Assembly (NCBI GenBank): GCA_017429345.1
Contig: JAFRPB010000077.1
Span: 1 to 42,702 of the forward strand
Origin: Clostridia bacterium
GTDB taxonomy: Bacteria; Bacillota; Clostridia; Oscillospirales; Acutalibacteraceae
Direction: 5' to 3'
DNA length: 42,702 nucleotides
The notes beneath the pieces are model-generated. The model was not told where the DNA came from. It saw nothing but the letters and a program-made list of their open reading frames with translations, and ran no database searches. Shown in pieces: positions 7,974-15,205 of the stretch; position 1 is the stretch's first letter; each line of letters opens with the position of its first letter. The position numbers and the translations under genes were made by a program.

Positions 7974-8537
7974 TCATTCAATCTCCCCTATTGTTCTGTC
8001 GGAGCGTACCTGTGCGCAGGTATAAACGGCAAGCGCGCCCCAGGTATGTCCCTGCAGCTCGCCGTACCGGTTAAAGAGCAGCTCTACGCTCAGCGCCATA
8101 TTGAGCGGCACGGTACTTTCAAGAAACCGCGTCACCCGATCCGTCTGTGACCGCATACCGAGCGCGACGCGCACGTTGATACGGTCATTCCCGCTTTCAC
8201 CGGCAAACGTACGCTCGATCAGAAAACCGTCCTCCCCCAGAAGAGACGCAAGATACCGTCTGATCCCTTCAAGCGTGTAAGGACGGCGATCGAGCAGCAC
8301 GGAACGGATCAAGAAACGCGTATCTTCCGCCCGAAGCTCCGGCGAAATACCGAGCGAGGCGGCAAGACGCGCCGTTTCCTCATCCGTCGCCGTATCGGAA
8401 AACTGCGACGGGACAAAACGGTCAAGCTTCGCTTCGAGCCGATCGAGCCCGACCGTCTGCGCGTCCAGAATCACACCGACGTCATGAAGCTCCGTCAGCA
8501 TTGCCGGCAGACATTTTTTCAGATCGATATCTCTCAT
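7974..8537 (-). CDS. Baseplate protein, XkdU/YmfQ-like (DUF2313)
   Basis: A 187-residue protein with the DUF2313 pattern: an N-terminal helical region (LKKCLPAMLTELHDV), then YTLEGIRRYLASLLGEDGFLI and NINVRVAL-type strands. In Mu and PBSX the family member sits at the baseplate wedge beside the J-like protein and links to fibres. Its ATG overlaps the stop of the baseplate J gene (ATGA), and the fibre gene begins immediately after it. The position matches xkdU exactly. Confidence 0.8.
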   Translation of the reverse strand: MRDIDLKKCLPAMLTELHDVGVILDAQTVGLDRLEAKLDRFVPSQFSDTATDEETARLAASLGISPELRAEDTRFLIRSVLLDRRPYTLEGIRRYLASLLGEDGFLIERTFAGESGNDRINVRVALGMRSQTDRVTRFLESTVPLNMALSVELLFNRYGELQGHTWGALAVYTCAQVRSDRTIGEIE

Positions 8538-9622
8538 TCGGAGGCCTCCGTCAGAGTCAGCGTACCGAGAACCGGCACGGAAACTCCGTCAAATATGCTG
8601 CTGTTGATCGTCTGCCCGCCCCGTTTTACCGTCACGGAAAAGACGTCGAGCACTTCCTCCGCCGAAAGAATCGCGGTAAAGACCTCGCTGCTGCGCAAGG
8701 TCGCGGCGCCCTGTTCCGCCCAGATCTCGCCCAGCCGCCGCATCAGCTCATTGATCTTTTCCGTAACCGAGGCCCGTACCGCCGCAGTTTCCGCGCCGGT
8801 CTGCTTTACGATCCGCGCTGAGACCGTGATCGGCTCGGTCGTTACCGCGCGTACCGCGCAGACGTGGCAGATCGGCAGCGTTTCATTCACCGCGGCGCCG
8901 ACCGCGTCGATCACGCTCTGCGACGGAACGCCGTATTCATCGGAGATCACCGTCAGCATCACATTGCAGCCGTCGTTGTTCATATCCGCCCGTTCCGCCT
9001 TGCAGCCGCCCACGCCCGGCACCCCGAGCGCAAGCTCGGTATACGCAGCCCTGTTGCCGGCGAACGCCGCGGATTTCACGCTCGCAAAATACCGACTGCG
9101 CAGCTCTTCTTTCGTCTCGTCGTCTCTGCCGGCGGAAATCACCCGCACAGAAGACGAAACGACGACCGTCGGATCGCTGCCGAGAAAGACCGGGGGCTCC
9201 TGCGCCGCGCTTCCGATGGCGCAGCCCGTTTCGCATGTCAGAATATATTTATCCTCGTCCGTCTGCTCCGAAGCGTAAAACTTCAGGCCGCCGAGCGAAA
9301 AACTTCTTTCGGAGCGGCCCGCGTTCATATCAAGCGTACCTGACGTCAGCGTGATCTCAACCTGCGGCGGCAAGGCCGCCCGGTACTCCACGCCGCGTTC
9401 GGCGGCGCGGCGGATCAGATTCTCAAGAGAAGCCGTATCGGCAAAACTTTCCGCCTGCGCCTCCTCGATACGAAGATACAGCGCCGTCATTGCCAGCGCC
9501 GCAGGCGCGAGCAGATCGAAGCTGACGCTGCCCTCGGAAGTATCAAGCCCTTTCCCGCCCGCATAAGACAGCATGGAATCAAGCAGCTGTTCATATATTT
9601 CGTTCTCAGTCAACGCGCTCAT
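8534..9622 (-). CDS. Baseplate J-like protein (XkdT)
   Basis: A 362-residue member of the Baseplate_J family, the wedge protein joining the baseplate hub to the fibre network in contractile tails. Supporting features are the N-terminal helix, the central SAGRDDETKEELRSRYF segment, which is the most conserved stretch of the family, and VNETLPICHVCAVRAVTTEPI. Length is normal. It overlaps both neighbours by four bases (ATGA), showing tight coupling within the baseplate block. Confidence 0.9.
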   Translation of the reverse strand: MSALTENEIYEQLLDSMLSYAGGKGLDTSEGSVSFDLLAPAALAMTALYLRIEEAQAESFADTASLENLIRRAAERGVEYRAALPPQVEITLTSGTLDMNAGRSERSFSLGGLKFYASEQTDEDKYILTCETGCAIGSAAQEPPVFLGSDPTVVVSSSVRVISAGRDDETKEELRSRYFASVKSAAFAGNRAAYTELALGVPGVGGCKAERADMNNDGCNVMLTVISDEYGVPSQSVIDAVGAAVNETLPICHVCAVRAVTTEPITVSARIVKQTGAETAAVRASVTEKINELMRRLGEIWAEQGAATLRSSEVFTAILSAEEVLDVFSVTVKRGGQTINSSIFDGVSVPVLGTLTLTEASE

Positions 9623-10014
9623 ATTTCCGTCTCCTCCCGGAATTCGCTCTCCTGCGTCAGCACACGGAAGCTGACGTGCACGGAAGCGTCGTCAGCCCGC
9701 GAAAACTCAAAGGAATCCACGGTATTGATCCTGCCGTCCCGCAGAAGCGTATCCGTAATGTAATTTTTGATCTGAATAAAATAGACCTCGCCGCGCAGCT
9801 GCGAAAACAGCCTGAAAGGCAATCCGTAACGCGCGGAATAGATCGGGAACGTGCCGCGTTCGGTCAAAAGTCTCAACCGGATCGCCTGCCGCAGCGCGGA
9901 GATCCCGTCTGTCGGGCCGGCGATCCGGCCCGAATCAAAATCGATCCTGTAATCCCGCTCCGCCGCCGTATCGACGACGAGCGAAAGCGGACTGAAAATT
10001 GTTTCCGGCGTCAT
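9619..10014 (-). CDS. Baseplate wedge protein, XkdS-like (DUF2634)
   Basis: A 131-residue protein starting MTPETIFSPLSLV. It has the W/gp25-like wedge pattern: FDSGRIAGPTDGISALRQAI, then RGTFPIYSARYGL and IKNYITDTLLRDGRI. This family (DUF2634, related to T4 gp25) nucleates the wedge around the tail tube end. A longer upstream open frame is an artefact; the real ATG overlaps the preceding stop in an ATGA junction. Confidence 0.82.
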   Translation of the reverse strand: MTPETIFSPLSLVVDTAAERDYRIDFDSGRIAGPTDGISALRQAIRLRLLTERGTFPIYSARYGLPFRLFSQLRGEVYFIQIKNYITDTLLRDGRINTVDSFEFSRADDASVHVSFRVLTQESEFREETEI

Positions 10015-10283
10015 GATTCCTCCTGCGAGAGCGCGTCGACGATATAACAGCGCTGACCGCCCGCGGCCCGCAGCGCAAGCGCAAGGCAGCCGTCGGTCAT
10101 CCGCTCGGCAGCGCCTGCGCAAACGCTCACGTTTTCCGCCGGCAGCGGCACGCCCGCAAGACGCACCGTCAGCGGAGAAACCGCGTCAACGCGCAGCGTT
10201 ACGGCGTCGCACGGGTTTTCCGCCCGACAGACGCGGCGCGCGGCGTCGCGGATCAGCTCAGCGAATTCAAAAGCATCCGTCAT
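10011..10283 (-). CDS. Baseplate protein, XkdR-like (DUF2577)
   Basis: A 90-residue protein starting MTDAFEFAELIRDAARR. It shows a DUF2577-type pattern: an N-terminal helix, then a small OB-like beta domain (VSPLTVRLAGVPLPAENV). Position between the XkdQ-like hub and the XkdS-like wedge matches xkdR in PBSX. The ATG overlaps the hub stop (ATGA), which selects this start over a longer upstream frame. Confidence 0.7.
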   Translation of the reverse strand: MTDAFEFAELIRDAARRVCRAENPCDAVTLRVDAVSPLTVRLAGVPLPAENVSVCAGAAERMTDGCLALALRAAGGQRCYIVDALSQEES

Positions 10284-11755
10284 AGTATCTCCCTTGTGAT
10301 ATACCTCATTTTTACGTCCATCAGATGAACGCCTCCCGAAAAAGTATGCTCTACGCTCTCGCAGCGCATATCCGCATACCTTTCCCCGTCTTCGGAAAAC
10401 TTCACGACGCTGCCGCCGCGCACGTCCGAAGACCCCGCGCACCCGCGCGCGATGACGCAGATGTTTTCGCGGGAATACGCGTTGAGCAGCTTTTTTACCG
10501 TCTCCGCGGGCTCCTGCGACGCGTCGATCCGTTTATAATACTGCAATACGCCCCAGCGCTTCTCCGCCGCCGGATCATTCGCGATATACAGACTTCGCAC
10601 GCCGGATCTGCGATCGTCGGACGCGGCGGCGACGCGGTTATATACCCCGTCGTCGATCGAATACCGTTTTACATATGAGCTCATGTTCCCGGGATCGAGC
10701 ATGACGCCGTCGTCCCCGGAGTCCGCGTTTTTCAGCGTCAGCGCTCCCGCGTCGTCATACAGCAGAAAACGTCTTCCCGTCTGTTCCAGCGTCGCCGTCA
10801 GGGCTTCGGAAAAAATATCCGCGAGCGTGTTTTCATAAACCGTCTGCGGGAGAACGCAGCCCGTATCGACGATCGTTCCCGTCCGCAGACCGTATTTTGC
10901 AGCGATCAGCTTCACAAGCTCCGAAGCTTTTCCGCCGAAGACAAAGCTGTCTCGGTTTTTCAGATACCGAAGCTGATCGAAGCATTTGACGCAGACCTGT
11001 CCGTCGTGCCGACGCTCGACGGTGAACACATAGCCGAAGAACATATTTTTTCCGCCGAACGAAAAACTGACCGCGTCGCCGTCGCCGATCCCGCCGTCGT
11101 CTATGCCGACGACGGTAAATTCCAGCACCGCCGGGGAGATCCCCGCGAACGAAGTAAGCTTCGGCACGCCGACGACGCAGGGAGCGATCGCGTCCGCGTC
11201 TCGTCCGATCAGGACGCTCAACCCGTCCGTATTCAGATTCTTCAGCGCCGTGTCGTCTGCGCGGAACGCGGCGCGGCTGCCGACCGACACCGTCCGCACG
11301 GAAACGATAGTTCCGGCGGAACGCTCTCCCGCCGATCCGCCGCCCGTATCTCCTCCGCCCGCGCTGTCGGACGCGCCGCCCGGGATGATATTCCCGTTCC
11401 AGCCCCAGCCGAGATAACCGTTGTGCATCCCCGCCGAAAGCTTTCTTTTCACGATCGTACCGACCGGATCGTACATCCATCCCCCGCCGGCGGACAGCGC
11501 GACGTGCCCGTAAAGCCTGCCCATACTGCCGTCGCCGTTGAAATAAACCGCTGCGCCGGCAGGCGGACAGAGATCTCCCGCGGTACCCGAACGCATAAAA
11601 TCGATCCGCGCCTGCTTCGCGCTCGCGCGGGAAACGAGCCGTCCCGTACCGGCATAATAACAGCGGGCGACGAAGCCCTGACATCTGCCGTGCCAGACGG
11701 ACGAGCCGACGTAAGAAGCGGCAAACGCCAGCATTTTTTCAAGTTCGGAAGCCAT
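10280..11755 (-). CDS. Baseplate hub (XkdQ-like) fused to an N-terminal NlpC/P60- or CHAP-like peptidase
   Basis: A 491-residue two-part protein. Residues 1 to about 130 look like a papain-fold wall peptidase, with cysteine in GRCQGFVARCYY and histidine in YGHVALSAGGGWMYD as candidate catalytic residues. A glycine/serine linker (about 130-155) joins this to an XkdQ/gpD-like hub domain with a Lys/Asp-rich core and the C-terminal SGGVHLMDVKMRYI. The hub lies at the tail tip, so the peptidase would open the wall during injection. In PBSX the hub lacks such a domain. GTG at 11764 is an alternative start. Confidence 0.8.
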   Translation of the reverse strand: MASELEKMLAFAASYVGSSVWHGRCQGFVARCYYAGTGRLVSRASAKQARIDFMRSGTAGDLCPPAGAAVYFNGDGSMGRLYGHVALSAGGGWMYDPVGTIVKRKLSAGMHNGYLGWGWNGNIIPGGASDSAGGGDTGGGSAGERSAGTIVSVRTVSVGSRAAFRADDTALKNLNTDGLSVLIGRDADAIAPCVVGVPKLTSFAGISPAVLEFTVVGIDDGGIGDGDAVSFSFGGKNMFFGYVFTVERRHDGQVCVKCFDQLRYLKNRDSFVFGGKASELVKLIAAKYGLRTGTIVDTGCVLPQTVYENTLADIFSEALTATLEQTGRRFLLYDDAGALTLKNADSGDDGVMLDPGNMSSYVKRYSIDDGVYNRVAAASDDRRSGVRSLYIANDPAAEKRWGVLQYYKRIDASQEPAETVKKLLNAYSRENICVIARGCAGSSDVRGGSVVKFSEDGERYADMRCESVEHTFSGGVHLMDVKMRYITREIL

Positions 11756-11756
11756 C

Positions 11757-12341
11757 TTATCCACCGACCTTCAGCTTTGCGGGTTTGAACTCTCTGTACT
11801 GCCGCAGTTTCAGACTGACGCAGAAATCATCGCCGTATTTTTCCGCGTCCTCTGCGACGGTCATTTCTTCGATCGTAACGGTATCCGTGGTATCGAAAAG
11901 ACTCGCGGCTTTCCCGCTCACGCCCTCCCGCAGGATCGTTCTGGCGTCGGAGGCGCGGATCACACCGGTATCCGACCCCGTCAGATAATAGGCTTCCTCG
12001 CTGCCGTAATTCAACGTTCGCGCGGCGAATTTCAGCACCGTCTGCGCGTTCAGCCTGCGCACGACGACCATATCGAAATGCGCGGCGTTCTCCCGCAGGC
12101 TCTGAAGATGCCGCAGATAATACTCCGGCGGCTGAAAGCCATTATGATACAGTGCAAAGGGATACCTGGCCGTCGGCAGCAGCAAAGAAAAAGAATACTG
12201 CCGCAGCCCCGGCGTTTCGGGAAGCGCGATCTCGCCGCCCGCGGCCAGGTCGAAAACCCTGTTTTTCCCGTCCTGCGTAACGCTGAACCGTGAAGGCGTC
12301 ACGGGCATAAGAATATTGTCAAGATAAAAATAGTATTTCAT
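11757..12341 (-). CDS. Tail/baseplate protein, XkdP-like without LysM domain
   Basis: A 194-residue protein starting MKYYFYLDNILMPVTPSRF. The N-terminal half shows the XkdP pattern (DGKNRVFDLAAGGEIALPETPGLRQYSF, written here as a span at residues 24-51) and the C-terminus AEDAEKYGDDFCVSLKLRQY. In PBSX and many relatives a LysM wall-binding domain is attached; none is visible here, so only the tail-core part is retained. GGAGG lies 3-5 bases before the ATG. It stands between the tape-measure-position gene and the hub, as xkdP does. Confidence 0.75.
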   Translation of the reverse strand: MKYYFYLDNILMPVTPSRFSVTQDGKNRVFDLAAGGEIALPETPGLRQYSFSLLLPTARYPFALYHNGFQPPEYYLRHLQSLRENAAHFDMVVVRRLNAQTVLKFAARTLNYGSEEAYYLTGSDTGVIRASDARTILREGVSGKAASLFDTTDTVTIEEMTVAEDAEKYGDDFCVSLKLRQYREFKPAKLKVGG

Positions 12342-12441
12342 ATTCCTCCGTCAACGCGCGACTCCGCAGCGCCGAGACCCTGTCGTCATTGATCCCTACG
12401 CGGGCAGCGTCGGCCCGCGCCGCGGAGATCGCGCATTTCAT
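12319..12441 (-). CDS. Candidate small phage ORF (40 residues)
   Basis: An ATG at 12439-12441 overlaps the stop of the preceding large gene (ATGA) and opens a 40-codon frame that runs 23 bases into the XkdP-like gene. The product begins MKCAISAARADAARVG and is mostly helical in appearance. There is no independent ribosome site, so translation would rely on coupling. It may be a real small coupling peptide or simply filler in the 96-base gap; I do not recognise it. Confidence 0.25.
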   Translation of the reverse strand: MKCAISAARADAARVGINDDRVSALRSRALTEEYEILFLS

Positions 12442-14129
12442 ATGCTGTAAGTCAGATCGGGCGACGCCGCAAGCGCAGCCCGAAGACGGGAAATAAAATC
12501 GGCCAGATGCTCGCCGAAGCGGTCATTCCCCGCGTCCGGACCCGATGCGGACGCATCTTGCGCATTGTCGAACGGCGCCGCATTCCCCGCCATCCGCATC
12601 GTTCGCGATTCAAGCGGAGCGAACGCGTCCGTCGCCTGCCGGCCGACGGTCACTGCAGCGGCTGCTTTTCCGTCTTCCCTTTTCATTTCCGTCAATTCGC
12701 CGAAAGCGAAAAGCGCCGCCGCCGAAAACGCGTCCCCGACCGCGCCGGACAGCTCTGCTCCGTACTGATGTATCGCCGCGGTCTGAGAAAAGTACGATTG
12801 CTCTGATACCGTCCGTTCCGCGATCCGCGGGGAAGGCTGCGACCGCTCACCGAAAAAGGCGGACGGATACTCCCCTGTCTGAAAACCGCCTGCAAACGCT
12901 CTCCCGATTCTTGTTCCCGCCGCCGGCACCGTACTGTCGGCGAGGCGGTCCGTGCGGGATAAGACTGACGTCCGCGCAGACGCGGCGTCGCCCGCCCGAT
13001 CATACGGTTCCCGAGCGTTCCCGGCATACTGCGCAGACGATCGGATTGTATTCGCCGCGTCTTCGATCGTCCCGACAAAAGTTTGTCTTCGCGCAGCCGA
13101 AGGATCCTCCGCCGCGTGCCGGATACGCCGCGCATCCGGCGCAGCCCCGACGTCGTCGGCCGCCGTTCCGACGCGGGAGAGAGACGAAGTACCCGCGGCA
13201 AACGCTGCTTCTTCGCTTTGCGAGAGCCATATGCCGTCGCCGGGAACGGTTTGCCCCGCAGAAAAGCCGAAATCAGCTTCCGCCGCCGAACCGCCGGCAA
13301 ATGCAGCCGTCAGAAGGTCCGCCTGCGCAGGATACGACCTCAACGCGGCGTACGTCGCCGCGCTTCCTGCGACGGCGTACGCCGCCGTACGGCTCTCCCC
13401 GCCCGTTCCCGACGGAACAGACGCGGCGACCCGAAGGCTCTTTCGCGCCGATTCGCCGATCTGCGTGTTATTCGTTCTTATCCGCGCCCCGAATGGCGTT
13501 TCCCCGCCCGCCGGAGCTGTCGGTTTTTCCGCCGAGCCGATCGACTCATCCTCCGGGATCGGGGACGCCCGTCTCATTCTTGATTCGAACGCCCCATCCT
13601 CCTGCGCTTCCCGAATTGTCTGAGGCGTATCAGACGGTACTTCCGCCGTCTCTGCCTGTCGCGTCCGCGGCGCGGACGGGATCGCGGAACGCGGCTTCTC
13701 ACCTCCCGACGCCGATTCGGGATACTGCGAGTTCACATCTTCTGAAAGCTTCGCCGGAACGGAAAATTTCGTATGCACATCTTCCGTCGACGACGCGGGA
13801 ACAAAAACCCGCTCGACCGCATATTTCTGCGCTTCCGCCGGGAGAGCGAGATCCGAAAGAAGTTCTTCCGACGCCGCGGCCGGCAGGGAAAGCCCCTGGA
13901 GCACGTCTTCCGACGCCGCCGTCGGGTTCAGAAGCAGCGGTGCGGCAGCCTCCGAAAACGAAGTCGGCGCCGTAAAAGCCTCTTCGAAGTCCGCCGCCGC
14001 AGTCGCAAAGGGCAGAAAAGCCTCCGGGGAGGCGATCGCGGGATATTCTTCCGACAGAAACAGCGCGGCGAATGAAAGCAGCTCCGCGACCGCCTCAACG
14101 GCGCGGGGATAAGACGCGCTTTTATCCGT
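12438..14129 (-). CDS. Repeat-containing protein in the tape-measure position; apparent ACG start
   Basis: This 563-codon frame occupies the place of the tape measure (xkdO), between tail chaperone and XkdP-like genes, but does not look like one: there are no long hydrophobic helices and the composition is dominated by A, S, R, T, E and P. The N-terminal quarter has degenerate 14-residue repeats; the rest is low-complexity. No ATG, GTG or TTG occurs between the upstream stop (14163-14165) and a GTG at 13904. However, a strong GGAGG lies 7 bases before an ACG at 14127-14129. The opposite strand is also open for most of this region, but gene order favours the minus frame. The role is inferred from position only. 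Confidence 0.55.
   Translation of the reverse strand, partial: TDKSASYPRAVEAVAELLSFAALFLSEEYPAIASPEAFLPFATAAADFEEAFTAPTSFSEAAAPLLLNPTAASEDVLQGLSLPAAASEELLSDLALPAEAQKYAVERVFVPASSTEDVHTKFSVPAKLSEDVNSQYPESASGGEKPRSAIPSAPRTRQAETAEVPSDTPQTIREAQEDGAFESRMRRASPIPEDESIGSAEKPTAPAGGETPFGARIRTNNTQIGESARKSLRVAASVPSGTGGESRTAAYAVAGSAATYAALRSYPAQADLLTAAFAGGSAAEADFGFSAGQTVPGDGIWLSQSEEAAFAAGTSSLSRVGTAADDVGAAPDARRIRHAAEDPSAARRQTFVGTIEDAANTIRSSAQYAGNAREPYDRAGDAASARTSVLSRTDRLADSTVPAAGTRIGRAFAGGFQTGEYPSAFFGERSQPSPRIAERTVSEQSYFSQTAAIHQYGAELSGAVGDAFSAAALFAFGELTEMKREDGKAAAAVTVGRQATDAFAPLESRTMRMAGNAAPFDNAQDASASGPDAGNDRFGEHLADFISRLRAALAASPDLTYSI
13716..13967 (-). repeat. Six tandem 14-residue coding repeats
   Basis: The translated frame shows consecutive units of 14 residues with a proline first, S/T-E-D/E near positions 5-7 and hydrophobic residues near 8, 12 and 14; examples are PTAASEDVLQGLSL and PASSTEDVHTKFSV. 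Six units fit exactly (42 bases each), and one or two more degenerate units precede them at about 13968-14042. Confidence 0.6.
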
Positions 14130-14702
14130 AACGATACCTCCCCTCCGCCTCTCGCTCGCCGTTCAGCACAGCGATAATAAACGCCTTTTCGTTTAAATCG
14201 GCGTCAGCCCAAACGGACGGCAGAATCCCGAATCGCCGCAGGGCAAGCGCGGCGTATACGGCGTCGGGATCCCCGTCCGCGATCAGTTTTTTGCTTCTTC
14301 GCTGAGCTGCGCCGCGCTGACGTCAAGTCCGCTCTGCTCGCGCACAAATCCGGCCAATGCGTTGAAATCGCCGGGCGAGTCCAGTATCTCCATCAGCAGA
14401 TCCTGCGGCGTGTAAACGCCGTAACTGTCCTGCAGCGCGGCGTCCTTCAGATCGGGATACACCACCGCCGCGGCGCAGAGCTTCGGGACAAAATCTCCGC
14501 TCAGCACCGTCTGCATTCCGTGTTCGGTGCGCACGCTGCTTGTGCAGTCCAGACGGATCGCCTCGGCCTCACGCGTGGTCAGAGGCTTGATCTCCCACTC
14601 CAGCGGCTCGCCGTTTTCATCGAGAAGCGACCTCGTCGCCGTGTAAAACACATTGAGTCTGGGCTGCTTGTTGCTTTTCATAAAGCGCTCAAATCCGCTC
14701 AT
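14122..14702 (-). CDS. Tail assembly chaperone, long form made by -1 frameshift (G-T type)
   Basis: A -1 shift at 14286-14292 extends the short chaperone by 54 codons to a stop at 14122-14124, giving about 193 residues. The added segment (ADGDPDAVYAALALRRFGIL, then PSVWADADLNEKAFIIAVLN) matches the second-frame extension of chaperones in Firmicutes phages, where a small helical domain recruits the tape measure. Translating the -1 frame restores this conserved sequence without further change. As in lambda gpG/gpGT, the minor long form would bind the tape measure while the short form coats it. Confidence 0.85.
14283..14702 (-). CDS. Tail assembly chaperone, short form (XkdN-like)
   Basis: A 139-residue zero-frame product starting MSGFERFMKSNKQPRLNVFY. 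It is helical, with WEIKPLTTREAEAIRLDC and QDLLMEILDSPGDFNALAGF, the pattern of XkdN-type chaperones that hold the tape measure during tail-tube assembly. Its ATG overlaps the tail tube stop (ATGA). It ends at a TGA immediately after a slippery heptamer, so a fraction of ribosomes should continue into the long form. Confidence 0.8.
   Translation of the reverse strand: MSGFERFMKSNKQPRLNVFYTATRSLLDENGEPLEWEIKPLTTREAEAIRLDCTSSVRTEHGMQTVLSGDFVPKLCAAAVVYPDLKDAALQDSYGVYTPQDLLMEILDSPGDFNALAGFVREQSGLDVSAAQLSEEAKN
14286..14292 (-). other. Programmed -1 ribosomal frameshift site
   Basis: On the minus strand the heptamer A AAA AAC is in the correct phase (zero-frame codons GCA AAA AAC, followed directly by TGA). 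This is one of the strongest bacterial -1 slippery sequences. The -1 frame continues for 54 codons into the expected chaperone extension. Confidence 0.85.
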
Positions 14703-15190
14703 ATACGACCTCTCTGCATCGTGTTATCGGAGCTTTTCCCTCCGCCGAAGGTTTCCGCGATGTGGAAATCGTCAAACGTAAAGCTGATCTTTTCATCGAG
14801 AAAATCGCCGTCCGCGTCGAATTTTGCGAGCGTACCGCCGTCAAGGCAGCAATCCGTAAGGATCACGGTCTGTCTGCCGACAGAGGAAGTCGGATCCTCG
14901 TTTGTCACCTGGATATCAAAATAGGTATCCTCGCCCGTGTTCTTGTATTTCTGCAGCAGCAAGCGCATAATGCTCTGATTATAGTGCGCCGTCGCGGTGC
15001 CGCGGCCGACCCAGCCCACGGATTTCGTGCCTCTGCCGGGCTTGCCGAGGATCGGCACCTTGATCTTCGTCTTGTCCACATGCGCCTCAAAGCCGATCGC
15101 CTGCATGAAGTTATAGCGTCTGCCGTCGATCGTGATATAGCATTCCGCCATTGCGGCGCTGATACTGTCTTTCGCGTTCATTGTCGCCAT
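14699..15190 (-). CDS. Phage tail tube protein (XkdM-like, DUF2001)
   Basis: A 163-residue protein that would polymerise as the inner tube of the contractile tail. Diagnostic stretches are AECYITIDGRRYNFMQAIGF, then KVPILGKPGRGTKSVGWVGRG, written as separate spans near residues 15 and 44, and a C-terminal FTFDDFHIAETFGG. Length is typical. GAGGAG lies about 9 bases before the ATG. It follows the sheath gene by 15 bases, the universal sheath-tube order. Confidence 0.9.
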   Translation of the reverse strand: MATMNAKDSISAAMAECYITIDGRRYNFMQAIGFEAHVDKTKIKVPILGKPGRGTKSVGWVGRGTATAHYNQSIMRLLLQKYKNTGEDTYFDIQVTNEDPTSSVGRQTVILTDCCLDGGTLAKFDADGDFLDEKISFTFDDFHIAETFGGGKSSDNTMQRGRI

Positions 15191-15205
15191 TGTCTATCGC
15201 TCCTC

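Noticed and set aside
12545..13975. A 476-codon plus-strand open frame opposite the tape-measure-position gene
   Set aside because: Its product is a proline/arginine/serine-rich antisense shadow with no domain, no ribosome site and orientation against the whole operon.
14283..14702. Simple premature stop or frameshift mutation in the chaperone gene
   Set aside because: The phase-correct slippery heptamer and conserved extension show a programmed frameshift instead.
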